Assembly: GCA_021771815.1 (NCBI GenBank)
Contig: JAETOE010000014.1
Coordinates: forward strand, 1 to 64,000
Length of the DNA stretch: 64,000 nucleotides
DNA from: Roseburia hominis
GTDB taxonomy: Bacteria > Bacillota > Clostridia > Lachnospirales > Lachnospiraceae
Direction of reading: 5' to 3'
The position numbers and the translations under genes were made by a program. Under the pieces are notes generated by a model, which was not told the DNA's origin, ran no database searches, and saw only the letters and a program-made list of their open reading frames with translations. Positions within the stretch are counted from its first letter, which is position 1. The number at the start of each line of letters is the position of its first letter. Positions 35,093 to 44,204 of the stretch are shown one piece after another.

Positions 35093-36670
35093 ATGCAGGT
35101 TTTGATTGTAGATGATGATATTGCGACGGTAGATGTGATTCAGAAATCCATAGATTGGGAAAAGCTGGGGATCGCAGGGACATTTACTGCTTATAATATC
35201 AGTCTTGCAAAAACAATTTTATTAGAACAGAGTATCGATATCGTAATCAGCGATATTGAGATGCCGCAGGGGTCCGGAATTGATCTTCTGGAATGGTTCA
35301 GGGAACAAAAGCTGTCAGGGGAATTTCTGCTTCTTACCTGTCATGAAAGTTTTGACTATGCAACGGACGCAATTAAGTATCAGGCTTCCGAATATCTGCT
35401 GAAGCCGTTTAACGTCAATGTGATGGAGGTAGCGCTGAAAAAAATTATTCTGAAACGTAAAGAAGAGCAGCAGCTTCAGAAAAACAGCGAATATGGGAAA
35501 TGGGTAAAAGAGAATCAGAGACAGCTTCAGATTTCTTTCTGGAGCCAGTTATTATCCGGTCACATTGCAGGAAAAGAGGAAGTGATCGCATCCGAAATTG
35601 AAAAACGAAAGCTGGAGATAGAGAGAGAAGTATCCTATTGCCTGATCGTGTCAAAAATTACCGGAATAAAAGAGGACCGGGAAAAAATGAGCCCGGATTT
35701 AATGCTTTTTGTAGTTGAGAATATACATTCCGAAATTTTTTGCGGCAATCCGGATAATCATTCTGTTGTTTCTATGGACTATGACGATTACTATCTTGTA
35801 GCTACGGTATCTTCTGTAAAAAACAGAGAGGAACTGAGCCGGTGCTGCGAGGAACTGCGTAAGGATTTTAAGAAGATGTTTTCCTCTGAAATAACGATCT
35901 GCATCGGCAGACCATGTAAAATATATGAGATATATCAGACATTTCATGAGGAACAGAACCTGATTGAAAGAAACGTAGCGTATTATGGTTCTTATTTTCA
36001 TGAAGAAGACAGCACAGGGACAGAAGAGGGAGTAAGGTCTGTTTTCGCGTTTGACAAATTAGAGCAGTATTTTACAGAAAAAAAGAAAATGGAAATCTTA
36101 AGTTATCTGAAAGAGATGCTGAATGACAGGGCTTTTGATAAGACGTTGAATAATGAAGTCTTAAAACGTGGGAAAGAGGAAATTCTGCAGGTGGTTTATA
36201 CCTATCTTGGAAAAAAAGGAATACAGGCAACGGGGCTTCTCGCGGATGAAAACCTGATTCAGTTGGGAGAAAAGGCCTTTCAGTCGGTTATTGATATGAT
36301 ACGATGGACGAATTACCTGATTGACTGTACCTATAATTATGAGGAAAGCGTGCAGAAAAGCTATAGTCTGAGTGAGAAAATAGATCAGTACATAAAAGAA
36401 CATTACAAAGAAAACATTGGACGTACAGAAATTGCGGAGCAATTTTATCTGGCGCCGGAGTATTTATCCAAAGCCTATAAAAAACAGACAGGAAAAAATA
36501 TCAAGGATACGATCGCGGAATGCAGGATAGAGGAAGCAAAAAGGATGCTGGAAAGAGGAGAGCGGGTCAGCGATGTGGCGGAGGCAGTCGGGTTTGATAA
36601 TTTCACATATTTTTCCACAATGTTTAAAAAATATACCGGGTTGTCTCCGAATCAATATCGTAAAAAATAG
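35093..36670 (+). CDS. AraC-type response regulator, YesN type
   Basis: A 525-residue partner of the YesM-like kinase. The N-terminal receiver has VDDD and the phospho-acceptor Asp in IVISDIEMPQGSG (about 55); a long middle helical region follows; the C-terminal AraC HTH pair spans about 425-525 (IAEQFYLAPEYLSKAYKKQTG, VAEAVGFDNFTYFSTMFKKYTG). ATG 35093 with AGAGGAA upstream starts the receiver exactly; a longer frame overlaps the kinase gene. Confidence 0.93.
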   Translation: MQVLIVDDDIATVDVIQKSIDWEKLGIAGTFTAYNISLAKTILLEQSIDIVISDIEMPQGSGIDLLEWFREQKLSGEFLLLTCHESFDYATDAIKYQASEYLLKPFNVNVMEVALKKIILKRKEEQQLQKNSEYGKWVKENQRQLQISFWSQLLSGHIAGKEEVIASEIEKRKLEIEREVSYCLIVSKITGIKEDREKMSPDLMLFVVENIHSEIFCGNPDNHSVVSMDYDDYYLVATVSSVKNREELSRCCEELRKDFKKMFSSEITICIGRPCKIYEIYQTFHEEQNLIERNVAYYGSYFHEEDSTGTEEGVRSVFAFDKLEQYFTEKKKMEILSYLKEMLNDRAFDKTLNNEVLKRGKEEILQVVYTYLGKKGIQATGLLADENLIQLGEKAFQSVIDMIRWTNYLIDCTYNYEESVQKSYSLSEKIDQYIKEHYKENIGRTEIAEQFYLAPEYLSKAYKKQTGKNIKDTIAECRIEEAKRMLERGERVSDVAEAVGFDNFTYFSTMFKKYTGLSPNQYRKK

Positions 36671-36741
36671 AGAATAAAAAAGAACAGAATATTTTCGGAT
36701 AATGCGCAAAATAGGACTGTGGAAACGCAACAAATGGACTC

Positions 36742-36770
36742 TTTACGAAACGTGTGGGATATGATATTAT
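36742..36770 (+). promoter_or_regulatory. Promoter of the maf gene cluster
   Basis: TTTACG (36742-36747), a 17-bp spacer and TATTAT (36765-36770), 52 bp before the maf start. It marks the return to housekeeping genes after the sugar locus. Confidence 0.55.
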
Positions 36771-36821
36771 AATATGTGGAAAAATAGAACAGATGTTCTG
36801 AAAATAAAGTCTGGAGGAACC

Positions 36822-37448
36822 ATGGGACAGATCATATTAGCTTCCGCGTCTCCGCGGAGAAGAGAACTCTTAGAACAGATCGGACTGGAATTTGAGGTCT
36901 GCCCGGCAAAGGGAGAAGAGATCATCACAAAAACGATACCGGACGAGGTCGTGGAGGAACTCGCCAGCCAGAAAGCGCGGGAAGTCGCCGGGATGGTAAA
37001 GGCGTATGGAGCAGAGCATAAGGAGCTTGTGACGCCGCAGGATATCATGGTGATCGGCGCGGACACGGTCGTGGCGTACGGCGGGGAGATCCTGGGGAAG
37101 CCGAAGGATGAGGAGGACGCGTTTCGGATGCTTTCCATGCTCTCGGGAAATACGCATATGGTGTATACGGGCGTTTCGATCATTCTGCTTGCGGCATCCG
37201 GGAAGACGGGCGAGCTTACCTTCCATGAGAGAACGGACGTTGTGATGCGCAGGCTAAGCGAGCAGGAGATCCGGCGCTATATCGCGACTGGCGAGCCGAT
37301 GGACAAGGCGGGAGCATACGGAATTCAAGGAAAATGTGCGATTTATATTGACAAAATCGACGGTGACTATAATAATGTTGTAGGGCTTCCGGTGGCGGCG
37401 GCCTACCGGGAGTTGAAGAAGCTTGGAATAGACCTTTATTTATGGTGA
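36822..37448 (+). CDS. maf: Maf-like nucleotide pyrophosphatase
   Basis: A 208-residue member of the Maf/HAM1-like family that hydrolyses non-canonical or TTP/UTP nucleotides. N-terminal LASASPRRRELLEQIG (5-20), VIGADTVVAYGGEILGKP with the catalytic Asp, and KAGAYGIQGKCAIYIDKIDGDYNNVVGLP are all present. GGAGGAAC precedes ATG 36822. Confidence 0.95.
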   Translation: MGQIILASASPRRRELLEQIGLEFEVCPAKGEEIITKTIPDEVVEELASQKAREVAGMVKAYGAEHKELVTPQDIMVIGADTVVAYGGEILGKPKDEEDAFRMLSMLSGNTHMVYTGVSIILLAASGKTGELTFHERTDVVMRRLSEQEIRRYIATGEPMDKAGAYGIQGKCAIYIDKIDGDYNNVVGLPVAAAYRELKKLGIDLYLW

Positions 37449-37461
37449 GGGGGGAAGGAAT

Positions 37462-37719
37462 ATGTACGATGAAGTCTGTCTTGACGCATTTTTAGAGCAG
37501 CAGGGGAAGCTGTTTAAGGAGACGGTCGCAGAGAACCGCGAGGAGGCGGAAGCATTTCTGGAAGACTGTATGGCGGTCGTAGTTAAGAATCTGAAGGAAG
37601 TACGGGAATATTTTAAAGAAGAGGGAGCGGACATTGCAGGCATGAGCAGGGAAGAACTTGCGGATGCTGCGGAGGTGTTCGCCCTGCCGGACGGCAGATA
37701 TCTGATCGTGGAGGCGTAG
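37462..37719 (+). CDS. Small conserved hypothetical protein
   Basis: An 85-residue acidic, helical protein (DEVCLDAFLEQQGKLFKE … FALPDGRYLIVEA). GAAGGAA precedes the ATG, and it follows maf by 13 bases. It resembles short Lachnospiraceae hypotheticals found near housekeeping genes. Function unknown. Confidence 0.75.
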   Translation: MYDEVCLDAFLEQQGKLFKETVAENREEAEAFLEDCMAVVVKNLKEVREYFKEEGADIAGMSREELADAAEVFALPDGRYLIVEA

Positions 37720-37788
37720 TCCGCCAATTTTCGGAAAAGGCGGAATGAGGAAAAGACAAGTATGTTTTATTCTGACAGGAGGATTTAA

Positions 37789-39186
37789 ATGAAGAATTAT
37801 GATGTGATTATAATCGGGGCCGGACCTTCCGGCATTTTCTGCGCGTATGAGCTGATTCACGCGAAGAAGGATATGAAGGTTCTTATGATCGAGAAGGGAA
37901 GAAGGATCGAGAAGCGTGAATGTCCGAAGCGAAAGACCAAAGTCTGTGTGGGCTGCAAGCCTTGTTCTATCACGACCGGATTTGCGGGAGCGGGAGCGTT
38001 TTCCGACGGAAAGCTTTCTCTTTCTCCGGATGTCGGCGGCAATCTGCCGGAGATTTTGGGCTACGACGAGACGGTCGCGCTCTTAAAGGAGTCGGATGAT
38101 ATTTACCTGAAATTCGGCGCGGACACGAAGGTGTACGGCGTTGACAAGGAGAAGGAGATCCGCGAGATCCGCAGAAAGGCAATCAATGCGAACTTAAAGC
38201 TTATCGAGTGTCCGATCCGTCACCTTGGAACGGAAGAGGGCTACAAGATCTATGCAAGGCTTCAGGAACACCTTTTGGAAGAAGGGGTGGAGATGGAGTT
38301 TGGCACGATGGTACAGGATATTTTGATTGAGGACGGTGCGGTGAAGGGAATCATCACCGACAAGGGCGAGACGTATACGGCACCAGAGGTCATCTCCGCG
38401 GTCGGGAGAGAGGGCGCGGACTGGTTCTCCCATATCTGTAAGCAGCATGATATCGAGACGCAGGTCGGTACGGTCGATGTGGGCGTGCGTGTTGAGGTCC
38501 GCGATGAGATTATGGAATTTTTGAATGAAAATCTCTACGAGGCGAAGCTGGTATATCACACGCCGACATTTGACGATAAGGTGCGTACTTTCTGTACGAA
38601 TCCGTCCGGCGAGGTTGCGACAGAGTATTACGACAACGGGCTTGCCGTGGTCAACGGACATGCGTACAAGTCGAAGGAGCTGAAGACGAACAATACGAAT
38701 TTTGCGATCTTAGTGTCCAAGAATTTCACGAAGCCTTTTAAGACGCCGATTGAGTACGGCAAGCAGATCGCACAGCTTTCCAATATGCTCTGCGACGGCA
38801 AGATCTTAGTGCAGACCTTCGGCGATTTCAAGCGGGGCAGAAGAACGACGGAGGAGCGCCTTTGCCGGAACAATCTGATCCCGACGTTAAAGGACGCCGT
38901 GCCGGGCGATCTGTCGCTTGTGTTCCCACACCGTATTATGGTGGATATCGAGGAGATGATCATGGCGCTCGATAAGGTGACGCCGGGGCTTGCGAGTGAC
39001 GAAACGCTGCTTTACGGCGTTGAGGTCAAGTTCTATTCCAATAAGGTAGTTGTCAACAGGGATTTTGAGACGAGCGTGAAGGGCTTGCGCGCAATCGGAG
39101 ACGGAGCTTCCGTGACGAGAGGGCTGCAGCAGGCGTCCGCGAACGGTATTTCGGTGGCAAGAAGTATCTTAAAGGCGATGGCATAG
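37789..39186 (+). CDS. FAD-dependent dehydrogenase (COG2509-like)
   Basis: A 465-residue flavoprotein with the dinucleotide motif GAGPSGIFCAYEL (8-20) and the C-terminal GDGASVTRGLQQASANGISVA, the family's second FAD-binding stretch. The N-terminal GFAGAGAFSDGKLSL and a Cys-rich CPKRKTKVCVGCKPC segment are typical of this uncharacterised group. AGGAGG ribosome site. Confidence 0.88.
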   Translation: MKNYDVIIIGAGPSGIFCAYELIHAKKDMKVLMIEKGRRIEKRECPKRKTKVCVGCKPCSITTGFAGAGAFSDGKLSLSPDVGGNLPEILGYDETVALLKESDDIYLKFGADTKVYGVDKEKEIREIRRKAINANLKLIECPIRHLGTEEGYKIYARLQEHLLEEGVEMEFGTMVQDILIEDGAVKGIITDKGETYTAPEVISAVGREGADWFSHICKQHDIETQVGTVDVGVRVEVRDEIMEFLNENLYEAKLVYHTPTFDDKVRTFCTNPSGEVATEYYDNGLAVVNGHAYKSKELKTNNTNFAILVSKNFTKPFKTPIEYGKQIAQLSNMLCDGKILVQTFGDFKRGRRTTEERLCRNNLIPTLKDAVPGDLSLVFPHRIMVDIEEMIMALDKVTPGLASDETLLYGVEVKFYSNKVVVNRDFETSVKGLRAIGDGASVTRGLQQASANGISVARSILKAMA

Positions 39187-39202
39187 ACAAGGGTGTGTTA
39201 CG

Positions 39203-40195
39203 ATGAAGAGAAAATGGGTTGCGGGAGTGGCTGCCTGCGTATGTGCGGCGGCAGTCATGCTCTCGGGATGTCAGATCGGGAACAAAGAGATTGTCGTCAC
39301 AGGCAGCTTAAGCGGCAAGCAGGTGTTTTCGCTGGATAAGACGATGTGCGGGCTCAAGGAGGCAAAAGTCTATCTGACAAATTACCAGAATATTTACGGA
39401 ACGGCATATACGATCAATCTGTGGCAGCATGATTTCGGGGACGATTCCCTGACGCAGTATGTGAAGGATATTGCGCTCGAGGAGCTTACCCGCGTCTATT
39501 GTATGGATCTTCTGGCGCAGTCACAGGAGATGGCGCTGTCCGAGGAGGAGCTGCTTAAGGTATCCGAGGCGGCAAAAGAGTACTATGGTTCGTTGTCCGA
39601 GGAGGAGCTTACATATCTGGGAGTCTCACAAATGGATATTGAGGAGTACTACACGCATTATGCGCTTGCCCAGAAGCTTTATAATTCGCTGACTGACGGG
39701 GTAAATGACGAGGTGAGCGACGATGAGGCGAGAGTCATGGAGATCATGCAGATTTACGTGACGGAGAAGACGGATGCGTGGGAAGTAAGACAGAAGCTGC
39801 AGCAGGGAGACGATTTTGCCGCGCTTGCAAATAATTATAACGAGTTGTCGGCGATTCAGGTCACGGTCGCGCGGGACGATCTGCCGGATGAGGTGGAGGA
39901 AGCCGCGTTTCGGCTGGATAATGATGAGATTTCAGGAATGATTGAGACAGAGAATGGATATTATTTTATTAAATGCCTGAATAAATATGACGAGGAGCTG
40001 ACAGAGGCCAATAAGTCTAACATTGTGGAAAAAAGGGAAAAAGAAGCGTTTGACGATGTGTACAATGAGTTCATATCGTCTTTAAGTTCGAATCTCAATG
40101 TGGAACTTTGGGAAGAGCTTGAATTGCAGACGGATGGGACGCTGACAACGAACAGCTTTTTTACGGTGTTTGAAAAATACTGCAGCGAGATATAG
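39203..40195 (+). CDS. PrsA-like foldase lipoprotein
   Basis: A 330-residue secreted lipoprotein: signal peptide, lipobox LSGC (Cys about 23), helical N-terminal chaperone part, a parvulin-like peptidyl-prolyl isomerase domain (EIMQIYVTEKTDAWEVRQKL … ENGYYFIKCLNKYDEE, about 175-265) and a C-terminal helix. It helps fold exported proteins outside the membrane. The parvulin domain looks shortened and may be inactive as an isomerase. Confidence 0.82.
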   Translation: MKRKWVAGVAACVCAAAVMLSGCQIGNKEIVVTGSLSGKQVFSLDKTMCGLKEAKVYLTNYQNIYGTAYTINLWQHDFGDDSLTQYVKDIALEELTRVYCMDLLAQSQEMALSEEELLKVSEAAKEYYGSLSEEELTYLGVSQMDIEEYYTHYALAQKLYNSLTDGVNDEVSDDEARVMEIMQIYVTEKTDAWEVRQKLQQGDDFAALANNYNELSAIQVTVARDDLPDEVEEAAFRLDNDEISGMIETENGYYFIKCLNKYDEELTEANKSNIVEKREKEAFDDVYNEFISSLSSNLNVELWEELELQTDGTLTTNSFFTVFEKYCSEI

Positions 40196-40216
40196 CATAA
40201 GAGAGAGGTGTTTTCT

Positions 40217-41560
40217 GTGACAAAAGATATGACGAACGGTTCCCCGATGAAGTTGATTTTGGGATTTTCCGTGCCGCTTTTGTTCGGTTTTTTATTTCAG
40301 CAGTTTTATAATCTGGTAGATACGTTGATCGTAGGAAGGTTTCTGGGGGTGGATGCGCTTGCGGCCGTGGGCGCGACCGGATCGCTCAACTTTTTGATTA
40401 TCGGCTTTTGCATGGGCGTGTGCAACGGTTTTGCGATTCCGCTGGCACACCGCTTCGGCGCGGGAGATTACAAGGCGATGCGGGCGTTTATGATGAACGC
40501 CGTGTACCTTGCGGTCGTATTTGCCGCGGTGATGACGGTGCTTACCGTGGTGTACTGCAAGCCGATTCTAAGACTGATGCGGACGCCGGAAAATATTATT
40601 GATGACGCTTATATTTATATTGTCATCATTTTTGCGGGGATTCCTGCAACGTACCTTTATAATCTGATCTCGGGAATTATCCGTTCCATGGGAGACAGCA
40701 GGACGCCGGTCGTATTTCTGACGATTGCTTCCGTGTTAAATATCGCACTTGATCTTGTGCTTATTATCACGTTCGACATGGGCGTGGCGGGAGCGGCGCT
40801 CGCGACCGTGATTTCGCAGGCGGTTTCGGGGCTTGGATGCCTTATCTACAGCCTGGGTAAATTCGAAATTCTGCACGCGGACGAGGAAGAACGCAAGATC
40901 AATACGTTCTATATGAAGACGCTCTGCAATATGGGCGTTCCGATGGGACTGCAGTATTCGATCACGGCAATCGGAAGCGTAATTCTGCAGAGTGCGGTCA
41001 ATACGCTTGGCTCGGATGCGGTTGCGGCGATGACGGCAGGCAGCAGGATCAGTATGTTCTTCTGTTGTCCGTACGACGCGCTCGGTTCGACGATGGCGAC
41101 TTACGGCGGGCAGAATGTGGGGGCAAAGAAGCTTGACCGTATTCGGGAAGGTTTGAAATCCTGTTCCATTCTTGGCATCGTGTACTCGATTATTGCGTTT
41201 GTAGTACTGTTCTTCGCCGGAGAGTGGCTTGCAGGCTTCTTCGTGGAAAGCGCCAGGGCGAGCATCATCGGGGATGTGCAGCTGTTTTTGATGTTGAACA
41301 GCGCGTTTTATATTCCGCTGGCGTTTGTCAATATTGTAAGATTTCTGATTCAGGGCATGGGGTACAGCAAGTTCGCAGTTCTCGCCGGAGTTTTTGAGAT
41401 GGTCGCAAGGGCGTTGGTGGGCTTTGTGTTCGTTCCCGTCTTCGGTTTCCCGGCGGCGTGTATCGCAAGCCCGGTGGCATGGATTTTCGCGGATGCGTTT
41501 TTGTTCCCGGCGTATTTCCATGTGTACAAAAAGACGAAGTTGATGCTGAATCTGGTGTAG
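40217..41560 (+). CDS. MATE-family efflux transporter
   Basis: A 447-residue, 12-helix membrane protein with the MATE core (PLLFGFLFQQFYNLVDTLIVGRFLG; DSRTPVVFLTIASVLNIALDLVLI). It exports cationic drugs or metabolites using an ion gradient. GTG 40217 is preferred over GTG 40208 because GAGAGG lies at the right distance. Confidence 0.92.
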   Translation: MTKDMTNGSPMKLILGFSVPLLFGFLFQQFYNLVDTLIVGRFLGVDALAAVGATGSLNFLIIGFCMGVCNGFAIPLAHRFGAGDYKAMRAFMMNAVYLAVVFAAVMTVLTVVYCKPILRLMRTPENIIDDAYIYIVIIFAGIPATYLYNLISGIIRSMGDSRTPVVFLTIASVLNIALDLVLIITFDMGVAGAALATVISQAVSGLGCLIYSLGKFEILHADEEERKINTFYMKTLCNMGVPMGLQYSITAIGSVILQSAVNTLGSDAVAAMTAGSRISMFFCCPYDALGSTMATYGGQNVGAKKLDRIREGLKSCSILGIVYSIIAFVVLFFAGEWLAGFFVESARASIIGDVQLFLMLNSAFYIPLAFVNIVRFLIQGMGYSKFAVLAGVFEMVARALVGFVFVPVFGFPAACIASPVAWIFADAFLFPAYFHVYKKTKLMLNLV

Positions 41561-41590
41561 TGCTAATATGTTTGGAAAATTGGAGTGTAT

Positions 41591-42499
41591 ATGATAGAAA
41601 TTTTAAAAGCAATTTTGTTTGGTATCGTGGAGGGAATCACCGAGTGGCTGCCGATCAGCAGTACCGGACACATGATTCTTCTCGATGAATTTGTGACGCT
41701 TGATGTGAGCAAGGAGTTCTGGAATATGTTTCTGGTGGTGATCCAGCTTGGCGCGATCCTTGCGGTCGTGGTACTGTTCTGGAATCTGATCTGGCCGTTC
41801 GTGCGTACGTCATCGGAGGAAGTGGTCAGTTCCGGCGCGGCGGGAATCGCGGGAAAAAAGGACGGCTTCTGGCAGAAGGAGTATTGGGTGATCGGTCCGG
41901 TCGCGGTGCGGATGCCCGTTATCCTAAACTGGTTTAAGATCGTAGTATCTTGTCTGCCCGCGATTGTTTTCGTTGTGCTTGGACTGGATAATGTCTGCGA
42001 TGCGCTTTTTTACAATCCGGTGTGCGTGTCGATTGCGCTGATCGTGTTCGGCATTGCGTTCATACTGGTGGAGAATTATAATGCGGGAAGAAATGCCGTC
42101 GTGAAGGAAATGGGAGATATTACGTTCCGGATGGCGATACTGATCGGCATTTTCCAGCTTCTTGCCGCGGCGTTTCCGGGAACTTCGCGCTCCGGTGCGA
42201 CGATTATCGGCGCGTTACTGATCGGGATTTCCAGAAAAGCGGCGAGTGAGTTCACATTTATCCTCGCAATCCCGGTCATGCTTGGCGCAAGTCTGCTCGA
42301 GCTTTTGGATTTCGGTTTCGCGCTGACGGGAATGGAGTGGATCATTCTGCTTTCCGGCATGTTGAGTGCGTTTCTGGTGTCCATCGTTGTAATCAAGTTC
42401 CTGCTTGGCTACATAAGAAAGCATGATTTTAAGGTGTTCGGCTGGTATCGTATCGTGTTGGGCGTACTTGTGCTGGCATATTTTTTCCTGCTGAAGTAA
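41591..42499 (+). CDS. uppP: Undecaprenyl-diphosphatase
   Basis: A 302-residue membrane enzyme that recycles the lipid carrier of cell-wall synthesis. The BacA/UppP motifs GIVEGITEWLPISSTGHM (about 11-28) and FPGTSRSGATI (about 196-206) carry the catalytic Glu, Ser and Arg. ATG 41591 has GGAG upstream; the GTG at 41585 is too close to it. Confidence 0.96.
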   Translation: MIEILKAILFGIVEGITEWLPISSTGHMILLDEFVTLDVSKEFWNMFLVVIQLGAILAVVVLFWNLIWPFVRTSSEEVVSSGAAGIAGKKDGFWQKEYWVIGPVAVRMPVILNWFKIVVSCLPAIVFVVLGLDNVCDALFYNPVCVSIALIVFGIAFILVENYNAGRNAVVKEMGDITFRMAILIGIFQLLAAAFPGTSRSGATIIGALLIGISRKAASEFTFILAIPVMLGASLLELLDFGFALTGMEWIILLSGMLSAFLVSIVVIKFLLGYIRKHDFKVFGWYRIVLGVLVLAYFFLLK

Positions 42500-42529
42500 G
42501 TGCGGAGACGGCAGATCGAAATTAGAGTG

Positions 42530-42561
42530 AGCGGAAGAGGCGATTGCTTTTTCCGCTTTTT
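42530..42561 (+). terminator. Probable terminator after uppP
   Basis: AGCGGAA (42530-42536) pairs with TTCCGCT (42551-42557), followed by TTTT. The loop is long (14 bases), so strength is moderate. Confidence 0.6.
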
Positions 42562-42621
42562 ACGCGATAGGAAATGTCGTGTTGTTGTAAAGTACGAAGT
42601 GATAGGAGAGACAGAAAGCTT

Positions 42622-44178
42622 ATGAGTATTTTAAATGTGGAACATCTGACACACGGCTTCGGCGACCGGGCGATCTTTGACGACGTTTCTTTCCGGTTGT
42701 TAAAGGGGGAGCATATCGGGCTTGTCGGAGCGAACGGCGAGGGAAAGTCCACCTTTTTGAACATTGTGACGGGGAAGCTGATGCCGGATGAGGGCAAGGT
42801 GGAATGGGCGAAGAATGTCCGCGTCGGATATCTGGACCAGCATTCTACGCTCACGAAGGGCATGACGATCGAGAGCGTGCTCAAGTCGGCGTTCGGCTGG
42901 CTGTTCGAGATGGAAGAGAAGATGAATCAAATCTGCGACGCGCTCGGTGCGGCGGACGAGGGGCAGATGGATGTGATGATGGAAGAACTTGGCGTAATAC
43001 AGGATACGCTTACCATGCACGATTTCTATACGATCGACGCGAAGGTGGAGGAGGTCGCACGTGCGCTGGGGCTTTTGGAACTTGGACTTTCACATGACGT
43101 GACGGATTTAAGCGGCGGACAGCGCATGAAGGTGCTGCTTGCGAAGCTTCTTTTGGAGAAGCCGGACATTCTGCTTCTCGATGAGCCGACGAACTATCTC
43201 GATGCGGAGCATATTGCATGGCTCACCCGCTATCTGCAGGAGTATGAGAATGCGTTTATTCTGATTTCGCATGACATTCCGTTTTTGAACAGTGTTATCA
43301 ATATCATTTATCATATGGAAAATCAGCATCTTGACCGCTACGTGGGAAATTACGATAAGTTCGAGGAGGTCTATGCGGTGAAGAAATCGCAGCTTGAGGC
43401 TGCCTACCGCAAACAGCAGCAGGAAATCAGTGAACTGAAGGATTTTGTCGCGCGCAATAAGGCGCGTGTCGCTACAAGAAATATGGCGATGTCGAGACAG
43501 AAGAAGCTGGATAAGATGGAGGTCATCGAGCTTGCCGCAGAGCGTCCGAAGCCGGAATTTTCTTTCCCGACGGGGCGCACGCCGGGAAAATATATTTTCG
43601 AGACGAAGGGGCTTGTCATCGGATATGACGAGCCGCTCTCCAAACCGCTTGATATCGCGCTCGAGCGCGGGCACAAGGTTGCATTGATCGGGGCGAACGG
43701 AATCGGGAAGACGACGCTGTTAAAAAGCCTTTTGGGGCTGATTCATCCGGTGAAGGGAACGGTGGAGCAGGGAGAGAACCTTTTGATCGGCTACTTTGAA
43801 CAGGAGATCAAGGGCGAAAATAAGCGCACCTGCATCGAGGAAATATGGGAGGAGTTCCCGTCTTTTTCCCAGTATGAGGTGCGCGCGGCGCTTGCGCGGT
43901 GCGGACTTACGACGAAGCACATCGAGAGTCAGGTGCGCGTCTTAAGCGGCGGCGAGCAGGCAAAGGTGCGTCTCTGCAAGCTGATGAACCGCGAGACGAA
44001 CGTCCTGCTACTTGACGAGCCGACCAATCACCTTGATGTGGAGGCGAAGGAAGAACTAAAGCGCGCGTTGAAGGAATATCGCGGCAGCATGCTCCTAATC
44101 TGCCACGAGCCCGAGTTCTATCAGGATATCGTCGGCGAGGTCTGGGACTGCTCGAAGTGGACGACGAAGATTTTGTAG
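42622..44178 (+). CDS. ABC-F family ribosome-associated ATPase
   Basis: A 518-residue soluble protein with two ABC ATPase domains: Walker A GANGEGKST and GANGIGKTT, signatures LSGGQRMKVLLA and LSGGEQAKVRLC, and Walker B DILLLDEPTNYLD and VLLLDEPTNHLD. No membrane segments. The linker between domains (about 240-320) is charged. ABC-F proteins act on stalled or drug-bound ribosomes; no antibiotic-resistance subtype can be read from this sequence. AGGAGAG lies about 12 bases before ATG 42622; the longer frame upstream is not conserved in style. Confidence 0.92.
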   Translation: MSILNVEHLTHGFGDRAIFDDVSFRLLKGEHIGLVGANGEGKSTFLNIVTGKLMPDEGKVEWAKNVRVGYLDQHSTLTKGMTIESVLKSAFGWLFEMEEKMNQICDALGAADEGQMDVMMEELGVIQDTLTMHDFYTIDAKVEEVARALGLLELGLSHDVTDLSGGQRMKVLLAKLLLEKPDILLLDEPTNYLDAEHIAWLTRYLQEYENAFILISHDIPFLNSVINIIYHMENQHLDRYVGNYDKFEEVYAVKKSQLEAAYRKQQQEISELKDFVARNKARVATRNMAMSRQKKLDKMEVIELAAERPKPEFSFPTGRTPGKYIFETKGLVIGYDEPLSKPLDIALERGHKVALIGANGIGKTTLLKSLLGLIHPVKGTVEQGENLLIGYFEQEIKGENKRTCIEEIWEEFPSFSQYEVRAALARCGLTTKHIESQVRVLSGGEQAKVRLCKLMNRETNVLLLDEPTNHLDVEAKEELKRALKEYRGSMLLICHEPEFYQDIVGEVWDCSKWTTKIL

Positions 44179-44204
44179 GAAAGCATGCGTAAAAGATGGA
44201 TAAG

